Shown: positions 21,974 to 37,711 of the stretch, in pieces
Layout: the number at the start of each line of letters is the position of its first letter
Position numbering within the stretch: the stretch's first letter is position 1
Origin: Endocalyx cinctus
Lineage: Eukaryota; Ascomycota; Sordariomycetes; Amphisphaeriales; Apiosporaceae
Direction of reading: 5' to 3'
NCBI GenBank assembly: GCA_001600455.1
Contig: BCKC01000005.1
Location: 2,604,001-2,668,000, forward strand
DNA: 64,000 nt
Notes under the pieces: generated by a model
What the model saw: only the letters and a program-made list of their open reading frames with translations
The model's database searches: none
What the model was told of the DNA's origin: nothing
Position numbers and translations under genes: made by a program

Positions 21974-23254
21974 TCACATGATTATTTTTTTCTGCTTAGC
22001 TGTTTGAGCCCGATACTGTGCGAGCTTTGCGGCACAATGTTCAAGATTGTCGATCGGTTCCCACGTATTCTCCGAGGCAGGATAGCCTTTCCACTTGACT
22101 AGAAACTCTTCGTCTCCTTGGTTTGCTTTTTTCTTGCTGATACGCGAGTCCAAGAGCTTCTCGACCGCATACTCTTTCGGCTTGCGACCCCGGGCCTTGC
22201 TTGAAACTGGCTTCTCGTCGACAGCCGTTGCTGAAGCCGTGCTGTCGACACTAGCTGCGGCTTTGCGGCGCTTGGTCTAGAATTTGGTTACGTATTTATT
22301 AGTATGCGCGCATGAATATAACATACAGGCAAGACGTACACTTTGATCGGTAATATGGGCACTTGCCACCTCAGCTGCACCTCGAGCAGATCTTCGAAGG
22401 CTCGTCTCTGCTTCCTCTTTCGATAAACCACGCTTTCTCTTGGGAGATGCACCGTTAGAAGTCGCAGGTGCTTTTTGTGATGTCGAAGGCTTTGACAGGT
22501 TATTCTTTTTGGGGCGGCCACGTTTGCGAGTCGTGTTGTCTTCGCCATTCTTGACAGGGTCTAGTTCAGCCAGTGCAACTTCCTGTTCTTCTTTCCGAAT
22601 ATTTTGCTTCTTCGGAGGACGGCCGCGTTTACCAGGACCTGGTTTCACGGCAGGAATATCCTCATTCTCCGAGTCGTCTACTGGATCCACGTGGACGATT
22701 GAAACCGTCTTGAGTTTGCCTTTACCCTTGCGTTTAGCGGCAGGCCGAGGAGTAGATATGGTTTTCTTGTGCTCCTTCTCGTTTAACTCATCGTTATCTG
22801 TGACATCGCTTTCCTGTGATAAGACCTTTCGTGGGCCAGTAAGTCGGCTGACTTTGCCGTTTCCCTTCGTTTCTGATAAGCCAGAAGATTCATCTTTAGT
22901 ACCATTGGCTTGCTTTTCCTTAGCTTTCAGGGTAGCTGGGCTAGTAAGGCTGAGACTACGTGTCAGCTGTCTGGGGGTTTAAAGAATAGAGTGGAAGAGC
23001 AACGAAAACTTACTCGGATACGACCTGGGCAGGAATATCCTCTTGATCATCCTCTTCCGTATCAGACTTGCTCAGGTCAGCATCAGGGAGCTCATTGGTT
23101 GATTTATCAACTTCTTCTTGCGATGTCTGGGAATGCATCTTTGTTGGTGTGATCGAAGCACGGTCCTTGATAAGTTAGATAAGAGTTTGCGAAGCGTTGT
23201 GGATTGGTTAGGATACTTAATTGCGACGATACTCACATTCAGAGGAGGAGGCAT
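21974..23254 (-). CDS. Chromodomain protein with AT-hooks
   Basis: Exons 23254-23237 (18 nt), 23165-23014, 22970-22340 and 22276-21974 give 367 aa; introns are 71, 43 and 63 nt. The 43-nt one is short but joins the frame. The N-terminal two thirds are charged and disordered, with AT-hooks KRGRPPKK (about 171-178) and KRGRPKK (about 206-212), plus a hook-like RGRKPK (296-301). The C-terminus is a chromodomain, about 302-356, reading [11 protein letters not shown] then [19 protein letters not shown]. All three aromatic-cage positions are filled (Tyr303, Trp329, Tyr332), so it should read a methylated lysine, as HP1 does for H3K9me. There is no chromoshadow or SET domain, so it is neither classical HP1 nor a methyltransferase. 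A CDP-2-like role in heterochromatin is possible but unproven. Confidence 0.85.
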
Positions 23255-24118
23255 GATTTCAAGTACGTTACTGTTCAAGTACCCGTATATATTGTTACAG
23301 GCCGATCAGGTACACGACGCGCCCCTTGTGATTCAAACGGAAGTCGCGATAAGCCTTTAGTACTGTGTAAATGTATCGAAGTCTCCTCAAAATCCCAGGA
23401 TCTTCGGTTCGGGAAGGACAAGGATATTTTTTTTTTTAAAAAAAAAAAAAAGAAAAGAAAATACGGAGTTGTGACTCTTCGGGCATAAACAACCAAATAT
23501 GGTGCAGATACCTGTTTAATTAGTGTATGTATTTATGGTGACCGAGACCTGTCATAATTCAGAGGCTGGCAGAGTCGCAGAAAATTAGGCAACTTTCTTA
23601 ATGCTTGATTGAATCAATTCAAGTCTTATAAATTTTCAGTTAATGTTCGAAGAAATAATACAAGCAGTTTTTATAAATGCTCAATTGAGATATTGGAAAT
23701 GTCGAAGGTGGTTTAAGATTACTCACCTGCAGTTTTGTTAGAGCAAGACGGATATTGATATTTCCTTCCTTCAAAACCTACAAGGTAAAAATAATAAATA
23801 AACAAATTTCTTAAATAATAATAATTATTTTTCAACCATCATTTTTTCTATATTAAAACATATACTCACTTAAAAAGAAAAAAAAAAGAAAAAAAAGGAA
23901 ACTGCACTATATTCACGTTGATTCAAGATCAAGGGTAGTAAATCAATACTTTTTCCATCGTTTGATATTTATTTATACACATGCTACCCGGACTTTTATC
24001 TCGTTCGTTAAGTCTACTGCTAATTGAAGTTACCAACAACCAATGACGAGCAGTACAAATGATATAGACTGCTTAAAAGCGACATCCTTGAGATATTCCG
24101 GGTGTCTCGGTACTAAAA
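23255..24118. other. Intergenic between chromodomain gene and RIC8
   Basis: Leader of the chromodomain gene plus AT-rich DNA, with adjoining T and A runs at about 23430-23453 and A-rich DNA near 23876-23900. No gene supported. Confidence 0.6.
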
Positions 24119-25765
24119 TCAGTCCAAATCCTCTTCGTAGTCGTCTGGAAGCTCTTCGAAGCGTCCCTCCTGTTGCGCCGTACGCAGAGGGTTCTCTACC
24201 GAGATGACCCCGTTTGCCCTTAGTCTGTTTACACACAGGTTAGATCAAATTCATGTTCAGTTAACGAATTACGTACCTCTCGAAGAGAACAAACAATCTT
24301 TCCGCCTCCCTCTCTCTCTCCTCCATTGTCATCTCTGGCCCGCCGGGTGCCGTCTCCGAGTCTAGGAACTGGCCCGTGACGGGATTTATAGGTCTGTTGG
24401 CACCGTTTAGGTCGCGGCTGGACGACTCAGATACATTTGGAGGCATGGGCAAGTTCATATTGTATAAAAGACCCGAGGCAAATCCGAACCCTACATTCTC
24501 GACAAGTTTCGACGCGTCTTTATCTGATAAATCAAACAACAGATTAGTTATTACCTCTCGGAGCTGAGGCGCAAGAGCATTTGTCGAATTCCTGAGCAGC
24601 CACGACGGTATCGAGCCACTTTGTCCAAGGACCTGATTCCTGTCCTCTTCGGCAGGTAATAACTTTTGGCGCATATGTGATTTAGTCTCTTCTGGCGCAT
24701 ACTCATAAACACCTCTCATGACCCCAAGCAACGCCGTAACAGTGCTGTCGAGTTCTGCATCTTTGTAGGCTCGAGTGGACTCGGTGAGCAGACCTATTAA
24801 ACGATCTGCAAGCATATTCGGTTCCGAATCAGGATAAAGGGCCGAATTAATATCTTTGGAACCGAGGTCTAGGTTCAGTAAGGCGTTGATTAACGACATT
24901 ACAGGATGAGCCAGCGGCGTTTCACCCCTCATCCCACTTTTGCACAACAATGTAACAATATGGGGGATGGCCGGTGTAAAAGCAGAAATCTTGTCTTTGC
25001 AGTAATGAGTCAGGTTAAAGAGAAACTTCAGCGTTTCAATCAAGGCCATTTCAGTCATTGGCTCTATCGCGGGTTTTGGCGCCGTATAATTCTTTGCGTG
25101 ACGTTCTAGATTCGTGATGATACACTCTTCTATGTGATACTTTTCAACTAATTTTGGCAGGTCCGCATTCTTGGTATATGTCGTTAGAAACAGCAGTCTC
25201 GAAACCAGAAATTCGTCGTCACGGTTATCATTCTTTAATCTGAGGCAAGCTTTTTCTTCGAAACCTAGACCGACAAAAACTTGTCGACTGTTTACGTTCA
25301 GGAGCAATGCGTTGCACAAGCAGCGCAGTGCATTTCTGGATGTTGTATCCGAGGAGCTATTGAAAGCATGGCGAGCGAGGGTTTCGATGCCCTTTTTGAA
25401 CTATCAGCCATTGGATACTTTAGCAGATGCAAGCGTAACCTACCTTCTGGGTGAAAATGGGACCTGCATTTGTAGGATCCCTACCATAAATCTTCAACTC
25501 CTCCAAGGCTGCGTCACGCTCTGTACGTACAGAATTAGATATTAATCAGCTTAAAATTTAGATCATTTATAAAGCATATACTCACCGTTCGACTCAAAGC
25601 ATGCATTTGTAAGGTCATCGTTGAGTTTATTTATGAGGCTAGTGACTGCAGCAAGTTTCTCTAATCCGTATATGTTAGAATTGATTTGATTCAACAGTAA
25701 ATAGGGTGTAGCGTACTCGGTCCCTCCAAGGTAGCCGCTCGTTCTAGCTGAGATGCCTGGGCCAT
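24119..25765 (-). CDS. RIC8: RIC8 / synembryn, G-alpha chaperone and GEF
   Basis: Receptor-independent exchange factor and folding chaperone for G-alpha subunits; in filamentous fungi the family affects growth, conidiation and virulence. Five exons (25765-25717, 25660-25586, 25520-25444, 25391-24277, 24224-24119) give 473 aa. Introns are 56, 65, 52 and 52 nt; the first has TTCTAAC. The ATG at 25765 is chosen because splicing of intron 1 then joins MAQASQLERAATLEGP to KKLAAVTSLINKLNDDLT, as in the family. Further marks are ERDAALEELKIYGRDPTNAG, FTQKGIETLARHAF, RNALRCLCNALLLN and the acidic end PDDYEEDLD. The body is armadillo-like helical. A frame reading past intron 1 without splicing lacks an ATG. 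Confidence 0.92.
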
Positions 25766-27205
25766 ATGGGAGAGCTTTCAGACGACCCTTAGTACCTATC
25801 TGGTGACACGTTTGATGATGAAAATGTTTCTTTTTAGTTCTGTATTAGTCATAGTAAATTATAAGTAAGACATAAATCAATTATTGAATAAGGCACATTG
25901 GGGGTGCAGGCAGTGATGTGTGTAAGAGAGTCTGTTTAAATGTCATGACGAATAGGGTGTGGCCGACGGGAATGGCTTGGAGGGCCGAGACAGGCTACCC
26001 CTTTTTAAGTAATACCACTGAGACAAAACATATGGGGGAGGGGTATTTTTGGGCTAAAAATGGGGGAAAGGTTGATCAGATGAGATGGGTGATAGACAAA
26101 TACGGAGTGGATTCTAGCGTCTGGATAGAGAATAGGAAATAATTGTGAAAATGGAATCTCATAGGTTGGAAGAATAACAACCGGTGATTCAACATTATAT
26201 ATCGAGTATGTGAAGATGCTTACCTACAGCCGTTGGCCTAGTAAAAGATAGCCTTATATACAGATCCGACGATGACAGCGTCCGGAGAATAAGTGACACG
26301 GATAGAGATATAAAATACTTTAAGGGGTAGGTAAGGTATTGTTGTAAGAGAATATGGGCGATATAAATTCACTAAAAGGGGGTTTTATCCGCCTAATAAA
26401 TGACTTGAAATATAGCGAGAGATGATATAATAATATAGTAAAGTTTCTAAGAGGGTATTATTGGACTCTTGGTATATATATACTAGGTATATCCCACTGA
26501 TGATGTATGACAAACTCTTATATATGTACTTGTGTAGACAGGGCCAGGTATTCTTAGAAGATGGGAACCCGAGTTTATCTTGACAGTTTGACCATCTTGA
26601 TCAGATGAATCAGATCCTTGTCATCTTCAGTAAAGCACAGACCAGATAATCGCTGACATGGTTACTCCGTAACTGTATTTTTTAAGCGTAAAGACGCTAT
26701 TCCATGTTTGGAACCACTATATTAAACCCTGTACCTCACTGTACCGGAAAGAGTTCTTGTCGCGTTTTACTTGCATGGGGTCCGTGCTTCCAAAGGTACT
26801 TTTAATTATTTAACACGTAAAGAACGCCTGAAGCGCGTCGTTCGCGTTTTTAAAGTGGAGCCTATTTTATTGTCCAGCCATTTTATGCCAATATGCAAAT
26901 CTGTATAATAGATAAATTTATTAATTTCGTTCTATTGACTTCTCCCTTATCCATCTTGAATTGTTACTTGAACATTAATTATACTGTTTTTCCATTTCAC
27001 TGTTCACCATTTTCGTTCAGGTGTATAATACTGAAAATTCTAATTATTTTGATTTCTACACTAAGTTCTTTCTTGTAATTCTTTCGTTCTTTCCATCTCA
27101 ACAAAAAAAAAAAAAAAACGAGTAACGAAAACCTATGATATACGGGTTCTTAAGGAACCTGTTTCGTGGTGGACAAGCAAGTCCTGGAGTAGTTGACTTG
27201 CAGTC
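25766..27205. other. Divergent intergenic region RIC8/RIF1
   Basis: 1.4 kb shared promoter region between RIC8 (-) and RIF1 (+). AT-rich, with TACTCCGTA at 26663 and a poly-A tract just before RIF1 (about 27101-27118). A 74-codon plus-strand stretch near 25918-26142 has no recognisable features. No gene called. Confidence 0.6.
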
Positions 27206-30200
27206 ATGGTATCGAAGGCCGTTGCACGTCTAGAGGCTTTACCAGAGAGACCGCCGACGCCACCTAAAGAGAAACAAGTGGACGCCGACCCGAAGCAACT
27301 TCTTTCGCTCCATTCCCGACATTCCCAAAAGACTTTCCATACCCCTCCAAATTATTCTCCAGACTCGGCCGCAGATTCTACGAACCGCAGTTCTCGAAGA
27401 TCAAGAAGAAAAGTCGAGTTTCATACCCAAGCCGAGTACCGTGACGCTCCGAACTATGCGAATAAGGAAAACCCCCATAAAGGGTCAACGCCTATTTCTG
27501 CACCGCCGTCGACTGGCTCGAAACCTATCAAGTCAATTTTAAAACAGTCTGCTAGTCCCAACCCGTTGAACCCTCTTGATCCTTTGGGTGACTACGATAG
27601 CCCGAACTATCATGCTCAGTTATCCACCATGTTAGATTCAACCATCAAACAGCTCGCTGGAGCTGATAGAGACTCTAAGGTTGATGCTTACATGATGCTG
27701 GTACGAGCACTCAAGGCCTCGACAAATCTACCTGACCGCATTGCTCTACGAGATAAAATGACCCTCTTTACCCAATTCATGCAACGAGATATTACTATTA
27801 AAGCACCCGACGGAAGCATGGACTCGTCCCTCGTTAACCATGCCCTCACTCTGCTCAGCACCTTTCTTCATTTTCCTGCCATTGCTTCTACGATATCAAA
27901 TGATTTCGCTATCTTCATCATCGACCACTGTATCAAATCTTTCGAGGATCCAACCTTGCCTAAAGACGTCGTCAGGCATCTCATGCAAGTCGTCGCCTTT
28001 CAAGATTTTGCTCCCAAGGTCATGAATGCAGATCGTGTTGGCCGTTTGGTCGCCGCTTTGCATAAATTAGAGAATCATGTAAAAGGAAAGAGCATTGTCA
28101 TGTCCCGCATACTGATCTACCGAAGATTGATTAGCCGTCAATCAAGAGTTCATATGACCACCCATTCAGATTGGCTCTCCGACCTTTTCACAGATATGCT
28201 CAGTAGCATGAAAGAAATACGTGCTGCTGCTATTACCCTCGGACTTGAAGCTAGCTTCGCCATTGGAAAGGAAAAACAGCTATCTCGAAAAGTTATGGAA
28301 ATCCTCCAATTGACTTCAGATGACACCAGGTATATAGAATACTACGTGGATAAGCTGATGGCAATGACAAAGGATAAAACAGAGTCGCCTACCGTCCCTC
28401 AAATATGGAGTGTAGTGATCCTACTCCTCAGGTGCCCCATTGATAAATGGGAGTTTTTCAGCCCTTGGTTGGAGATAATCGAGAAATGTTTCAACAGTGG
28501 TGATATTTCCACCAAAATCGAAGCAAATTACGCATGGAACCGCCTGGTCTATGTTCTACAGCTCAATCCTTCATCGTTTTCGAAGACCATCGGAACCGTG
28601 TGCCAACCATTCATCAGTCAACTGAAGCGAAAAGGAAGCGGCAAAAATTCGGAGGAACTAAGAAAAGTAGTTGTTAGCAGCGTCTGCAGCCTCTATTACT
28701 ACGCTTTCAAACCCAACTCGAGCTCTGCCCAGATCGACCATTATTGGGATAGCAGTATTCGGCCTATAATGCGGATGCTTACGAACTCCGATACGGACAC
28801 CAAAGCATCAAAAGCAAATTCTAGTGTTGTCTCAGAAAATTTAGTTCAGGGGACTCTTATTCTGACCTGGTTATTCGATGCGTCGACACAGCGTATATGG
28901 AAAGAAGAACGTGTGGCTGAAAATACTCTAGTGAAGCCCAATGAGTTACCCGCGATTGAACCGAAATGGCTTAGGCACAATGCCTCTAGAGTTTTCACCG
29001 TCATCGAGCCTATACTAAGCAGGACGTTCCTCGACCTTTCACGCCAAGATTCTAGGTCCTACAAACTCTGGCAAACACTGTTACGTGCTGTGGCGTCTGC
29101 TGCGTCCAAGGAGGTCAAGGTATCCACCGACACGGCAACGTTCATCGCTCATGCGTACAGTCTTTTCCTCAAAATATGGTCTACGGGACTAGACGAATTA
29201 GTAGAGTCATATGATCTAGATTTGGAACGGAAATTCTTGAGTGCAGCGGAGGCATTTCTTTCCTTGATGATAAATTCTCTGGGCCTCTTGCCTTTTACTG
29301 AACGGCTGCTCTCGATGAATAAGCAGAATACCGCCTTTTTGCCTGTAGCAACCCCCTCGCATCGTTCAGGAAAAGGTCAAGCTCTGGCGCGATCACCACT
29401 TCATCATATTTTCACAATACTGTCGACAGTTCCGCCTGGTATTCAGGATGGAGAAGGCCTGTCGCTTTTGATCCGGAATGTCCTTAGTCCATTTGTACTT
29501 GCTCGGTCCGCTCGTTCTAGGAAGGACTTGGCTCAAGAATTAACACAGACGTTGCCGACAGATGGCAAGTCGCCCTATGGCCCATGGGTCTTTATATCAG
29601 AGCTACTTGCACCGTCCCTAGAAAGCAGCCAGCAAAGTAACTCAACCGATGATTCCAGCGGCGAGTCCCCCGTTGGACATGAATATCGACTTCTTGTCAA
29701 ACATATGGAAGGGGGTCTGACTCACACCCCAAACCTGCCATGGACGCAATGGCTTTCGCTATTTCATTTAGTTACTAATCGAGTTACCAACGAGACTGGC
29801 GAGGCCGGGTGTGCTATAGCAGTTGTCGAATCATTATCGAAGGCGATCCTAGAAAGCTCGTTTGATTCTGATGACTCTAGCATGTTGTCAATTATCGTCA
29901 AGGGCGTGACTATGTTACTGTCTGTTGCGAAACAGCCAAGAGACCGCCAGGCGCTGGATGCTGCTCGTCGTCGTTTATGGGGCACCTCGACCGCCGGTTC
30001 TAGGACTGCTTCGTTTGACCCCTACGATAGCTTGTACAAACTCACTGACCGTCTATTGACGGTCACCTATAGCCAAGCAGAGCATCTTGATCCCGACGGA
30101 ATTATAGTTCCTTTTCTCAATGAGGTTGCTGATTTTCTGACACGCTGTAACCCGCTTTTGGTCTCCAAATCTCTCATCAACATACAGCACGGTATTGCAC

Positions 30201-32456
30201 TGTGGGTTCGTGATGAGAATGGTCGATACATGAGCGGGCAGTCATCGAACGTGTCAAAATCTGTATGTTTTCTTTTTTCCCCTTTTTTTAATTTTTTTTT
30301 AATCTGAAATGGACTAACATGTTTTATAGGTTGAGTGTCTATGGGATAGAATCTCTAGCCTTCTTGAGGGTCAAGGCTCCTTTGAGCACTTCCAACTGGA
30401 TGCCATCGAACCTCTGCTTTGCTCGGCATTTGGAAGCAAACACAGATACATGGTCAACTCTGTTTTGTCTACATGGAACCGCGTGTTTGAGCACACCGAA
30501 GAAATTCAATACCCGGAAAATCTTCAGTCTGTGCTGATGAACCTTCATCCGTATGTTGAGATCGTTCTCCCTGGTATCGACATGTCAAGCTACAAATCCA
30601 GCGGCGTAAAACCAGCGTTCTTGGAATCCCAGGAGCTTGAATTTACAAACATGGGTTTGTCTTCCTCGCGCGAAGATGATACTCCTAAAAGAGATTTACG
30701 CTCATCTCGTCGCTCTGCTACTCCTGGATCTGTCCACTTATCTCTCTCGGGTAAGCGTGAGCCTGGTTCGACGCCTAACTCCTCACTACCTAGGACAACT
30801 GAACGCAGTGTCACGCCTCGACTTCGTCATGATGATTCGCAAATTCAGTTTGCTCCGATCGAATCTTCCCCAGCAGACCAGGTTATGGAGTCACAAGTTC
30901 TCACGGATCGACAAAAGGAAGTTCGGGAGCGACAGCAGCAAAATGCTGCCTTGTTCCCCGAAATTCGTTCAAGTGCTAGGAAAGCAACATCAAGGTCACA
31001 TTCGCCACAATTATATAACCCACAACCTGAACCGGTGGAATTGCCCAAGGAAGCTGAAGTTACTACACCGCAGGCAGCTGGTCGCAGGTTCGAGGACTAC
31101 GTGTCCTCACCAACACCTCGACGCGGCCAGCTTCAGATGATATATGACGATCACGAAATGACAGATGATATGCTTTCCTCGCCACCAGAGCCACGTCGAA
31201 ATCTCCTCCCGCACATGAAATCACAGACGAAGAACAGTGGCAAGCCAGATGCTTACGAATTATTATCTTCCCCTGTCTCCAAATCCCCAGCGAAGCCCCA
31301 CGATTTAGACGATCGGAACGCTGAGCAGAATGATGTATCGGAAGAGCCTGCAGCAGGTTCCCAGGAATCTCTGGGTCATGAGGGGCCAGCTAAGTCTGCT
31401 GAAGCACCCACTACAGCTACTAGGACTGAGGAAACAACAACTCCGATAACTGCAGATGCCCCCAAGACAGAAGATACGCCTAAGTCAGACACCGAAGTGT
31501 TCGTCGACGCTCCTACTAGCCCAGCCGTACTAACGCCCCGGGTGCTCCGCAGTAGAACGGTCAAGGGAACCGAAACGGATCCGGTTTCGGTATCAAGTTC
31601 TCAAGCTCAGCCCGCATCGTTTGAAATTAGCGAAGGCGAAGAACGAAGTATGGCACGACTTGTGGTTGAGCTCGACTCTAGAAAATGCGAGCCTCTGCGA
31701 GAGGCAATGTCAAACTCGCAGAAGTCCGGTAAACGACGCGCATCTGCTCTGGAGTGCATTACAGTTAAAACTGGGTCAAGACGATCGCGGCGGAGGTCAA
31801 GGCGGAGCCTCGGAAGCCGATCATCGTCTCCTCTTGTCTCTACGCCGACAGACGTTCAAGGTTCGGAGGGATCCAGCGATTCACCCGGAACAAAACGAAA
31901 ACGAGGTTCGAGCAAAAGCTCAGGATCCAGCAGCAAAAAACGAAAACATCAAAAATATACGACTGCAGAGGACGCGAATACTATACCGGATAGCCAGGTG
32001 ACAAGCCCTCCTCATCACAAATCGTCCCAAGCGGAAGAATCTGCGGCGGAGGACGTAGATTTGTCAATGGAAGACTACAGACATGAATTCAGCGACAACG
32101 TCGGCCCATCAGCGGGTGATGAGATGGAAGTTGACGAATCCGATTCGGTCCAGGACACGGCAAGCAATGAGGATAACCAAGCAGTGCAGCTACAATTGAT
32201 GACGGAAGCTTCCCAACATTCGGAGGTGGAAATCGTAGCGGAAGAACCAAGCGCCGAAGCTGTAGAAAACTCTGAAGGAGCGGGACTATCAAGCCAGTCA
32301 GAACAGACCGATATTTCCAAAATCATGGGCTCACTTCGAGGAGGTCTCGAGGGACTTCGAGCTGCGAAACTGTCGCGCGAAGAGATGTACAAGATCGAAG
32401 ATTTGTTCATGGATATCAAGAGAGAACTTTACGAAGCAGAGAGACGAGGTCGATAG
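27206..32456 (+). CDS. RIF1: RIF1, telomere length and replication-timing regulator
   Basis: Large HEAT-repeat protein that recruits PP1 to limit origin firing and acts at telomeres and DNA breaks. Exons 27206-30262 and 30330-32456 with a 67-nt phase-0 intron give 1727 aa. The N-terminal 120 residues are disordered and carry two PP1-docking motifs: RKVEF (KVEF at 69-72, RVxF class) and SILK (110-113). The Rif1 N-terminal helical domain follows, from about residue 130 to past 1000. The C-terminal 600 residues are Ser/Thr/Glu-rich, with basic nuclear-localisation-like runs (TKRKRGSSKSS, KKRKH) and acidic tracts, and end in a helical segment DLFMDIKRELYEAERRGR. The intron is T-rich at both sides. 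Family assignment rests on domain order and motifs. Confidence 0.85.
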
Positions 32457-35006
<2,550 letters not shown>

Positions 35007-35144
35007 CTCGCTCACGCTACGCGTAGTAACGACTTTGATCACGATGAAGGGATTTCTGATTTCAAACGGGAAAAGCGCGGTAGCGTGAGGGTCAGGTTAT
35101 GATTAGGCTGTCCATGTTATCTGGTCATGGCAATTACACGGATA

Positions 35145-35175
<31 letters not shown>

Positions 35176-35769
35176 ATGACGACGTAAACATCGAATATCT
35201 ATACGAAAAGAGACACGAGGGGAAAAAATTGCAATTAATAGAGGAAAGGTTGTTATTTCGGTATAGCGGTCTTGAATGATTCTTATACTTGAGTGGTATC
35301 AAGTTAGTTATCTAGATAGAAATGATCCATTACAAACGTTGTATGCACGTGAGATGACAAGACATCGTATTCGATAACCTAGAAACCTTGCGTATGAATA
35401 TGAATGATTGGATGCCATAGTGCGTGTTATTCCCGGCCTATTGAGATTAGTAGCCCCTTAATATTGCAACTACACGCATACGTTAGATAATTAGACATTC
35501 TCAATATGTGAAGATATCGTATATACAATTTTCTCAGGCCTCCCTTAAATCAAAAGAAAGTCTGTTTGTTTATATGGCGCCAATGATAATGTCAATGCCA
35601 ATATCCCTTTTGCTTTTCGCTTTGTTAATTCCTTGTTGATGCAAACCAAACCCTAGTTAACGCTAGTATTCTCCAACCTGAGTGGTATTTTTTCCCTTTC
35701 GCTGATTATTTATATGTATGTACTCTTATTTCTTTATTTACTAAAAAAGAAGGTTCCCCTCTTCCATAA
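35007..35769. other. Convergent intergenic region
   Basis: 3' flanks of the epimerase (+) and the MFS transporter (-). A 26-nt T-run lies at 35150-35175. No gene. Confidence 0.7.
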
Positions 35770-37650
35770 TTACAAATTCTTAATAGGGAACTTCTTACGC
35801 AAAACCTCGCCGTATCGTATAAGACCGAAGGAGACGGGTAACAAGGCGATAGCGATGAACGCGAGCAGACTGTTTCCCCAACCATAACCCAACACTTCGT
35901 ACATCTTGGGTCCGGCCAAAGGCAACACCGCGCCGGCGACGGACCTGATGAGAGTATTGCTAGCCAAGGCCGAAGCGGCGTAGATGGTGTAGGCGTCAAC
36001 GAGGTAGGTCTGGATGCTCAGGAAGAAGAACAGGTTCCCGACGCCGACCAGAGCCGTCCCGATGATGGGCACGATATAATGTATCTTGTACTGGGTGGTC
36101 CAGCCGTAGAGGAGCAACCCGGCGGGGATGAGGGCCGATCCGACGGGCAAGATCGGCAGTCTGTACTCGGGCTTCATCTCGCCCCTCCCGCCGTCCCGGG
36201 TCGCCATCTGGGCCGATTTCCGGCGTATGTACCGGTCGGAGAACCAGCTGAACAGGACGGTCCCCAACAAGCTGCCGACGCCGAGACCGAGGAACGCGAG
36301 CCCCGCGAGGCTGTCGGAGAAGCCGTACTGCGACACGAAGACTTCGGATATGGTCGTGAAGAGGAGATAGAGGTACCCGTAGCTGACGGCCGTATACAGA
36401 GCCATGATGAGGTTCACGGGCGACAAGAACATCTTCACCGGCCGGACCAACCCTCTCCGGAAGAAATCGCCCGGCGAGAGCCCCACGTCCAACTTCGACC
36501 TTAGGAGCTCGTTGCCGGTCTCCTTTCGCCGACGCGCGGCCTCGCGCTCCAGGAGGACGGGCGCGTACGTCTCGCGCAGGCAGAGGAGCATAGTAACGAA
36601 AAGAAACCCGCCCACGATAGCGAGGAGCCAAAAATTCCACCTCCAACCCTCCGCCGCGCCTAAAAACCCGCCGGCTATGGGACCGACTATAGGCCCTATC
36701 AAGGGGCCGATCGAAAAGAGGCTGATGGCGGCGCCGCGCTTCTCCTGGGCGTAGATGTCGGCGATGGTACCGCCTCCGTTGGTGAGGGGCGCGGAACCGA
36801 AGACGCCGGACAGGAAGCGGAAAGCGATCAAGGAGTTGAGGGAGGGCGCGAGGGCGCAGGCGATGGCGAAGAGGGTGAAGCCGAAGGTCGCGCAGTGGTA
36901 GACGGGGACGCGGCCGTAGATCTCGGAGAGGGGCGCGATGACGACGGGCCCGGCGGCGAAGCCGAGGACGTACACGGATACGACGAAGCTGGCGAGGAGG
37001 GAGGAGGAGGAGTGGAATTCGTCGAGGACGGCGGGGACGACGGGGGCGAAGATGGCTGTTGAAAGTAGAGATTAATATTAAAGTCAGTATTCCTTTGTTT
37101 TCATTTCTCTCTCTCTTTTTTTTTTTTTTTTTACTTAATGAAACGGGATAAGAAAAAAAGAAAAAGAAAAAGAAAACGCACATGAAGCGAGGGGCGTGAT
37201 GAAGGTCATCAAGCTGATAAATCCCACGTTAAGCGTCTTCCGCCACGAAGGCCAATTATAAGGATTTTTAGGATCGTCCGGACCGTCCCACCAAACGATA
37301 TTCGGATCCGATTCCTCATCCTCGTGATCATCGCCGGCCCCAAGATCTCCTCCCTTTTCCGGGTCTTTGTTATTATTGTTGACGACGTTACTCTGCTTTC
37401 TGGCCAGACTAGCGGCCCTCGACCTCTGGCTCGCTATCGACCGCAGCCGCTTCCGCTCCCCCCGCTCGTCCAGGATGTAACCCTCGCTGGAGGGGATGTC
37501 GGCGTCGTGGCCCTCGTCGGCGGCTTGGCTCATCTTGCGCCGCAGATCGAGGCTGCTGTTGCTCCGGTCGTGGTCCGTTTCCAGCGCTTTTTCGTGCTCG
37601 GTGTCGCTGTGCGGACCCGACACGGTGGAGGAGGCTCCGGATGGAGTCAT
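35770..37650 (-). CDS. MFS drug/H+ antiporter (DHA1 family)
   Basis: Twelve-helix plasma-membrane exporter of the polyspecific DHA1 group (Tpo/Flu1-like). Exons 37650-37182 and 37055-35770 with a 126-nt phase-1 intron give 584 aa. An acidic cytoplasmic N-terminus of about 125 residues ends in the family mark DPKNPYNWPSWRKT. Motif A-like LSEIYGRVPVYH follows helix 2. The antiporter motif C is SIGPLIGPIVGPIAGGFLG. The central loop is basic and charged, and the C-terminus is short (RKKFPIKNL). Substrate cannot be told from sequence; drugs, polyamines or secondary metabolites are possible. No biosynthetic cluster adjoins it. Exons are strongly G/C-ending, which creates long antisense frames. Confidence 0.9.
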
Positions 37651-37673
37651 GCTTTTCTTTTCTTTTCTTTTTT

Positions 37674-37676
<3 letters not shown>

Positions 37677-37708
<32 letters not shown>
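37677..37708. repeat. TC/GA microsatellite in MFS leader
   Basis: Sixteen TC units on the + strand, read as GA on the coding strand of the MFS gene, 27 bp upstream of its ATG. Probably inside the 5' untranslated leader or core promoter. Confidence 0.95.

Positions 37709-37711
<3 letters not shown>

Noticed and set aside
35996..37183. 395-codon frame on the same strand as the MFS gene, crossing its intron, plus long + strand frames at 36079-36754
   Set aside because: Arg/Pro-rich shadow translations of G/C-biased MFS codons.
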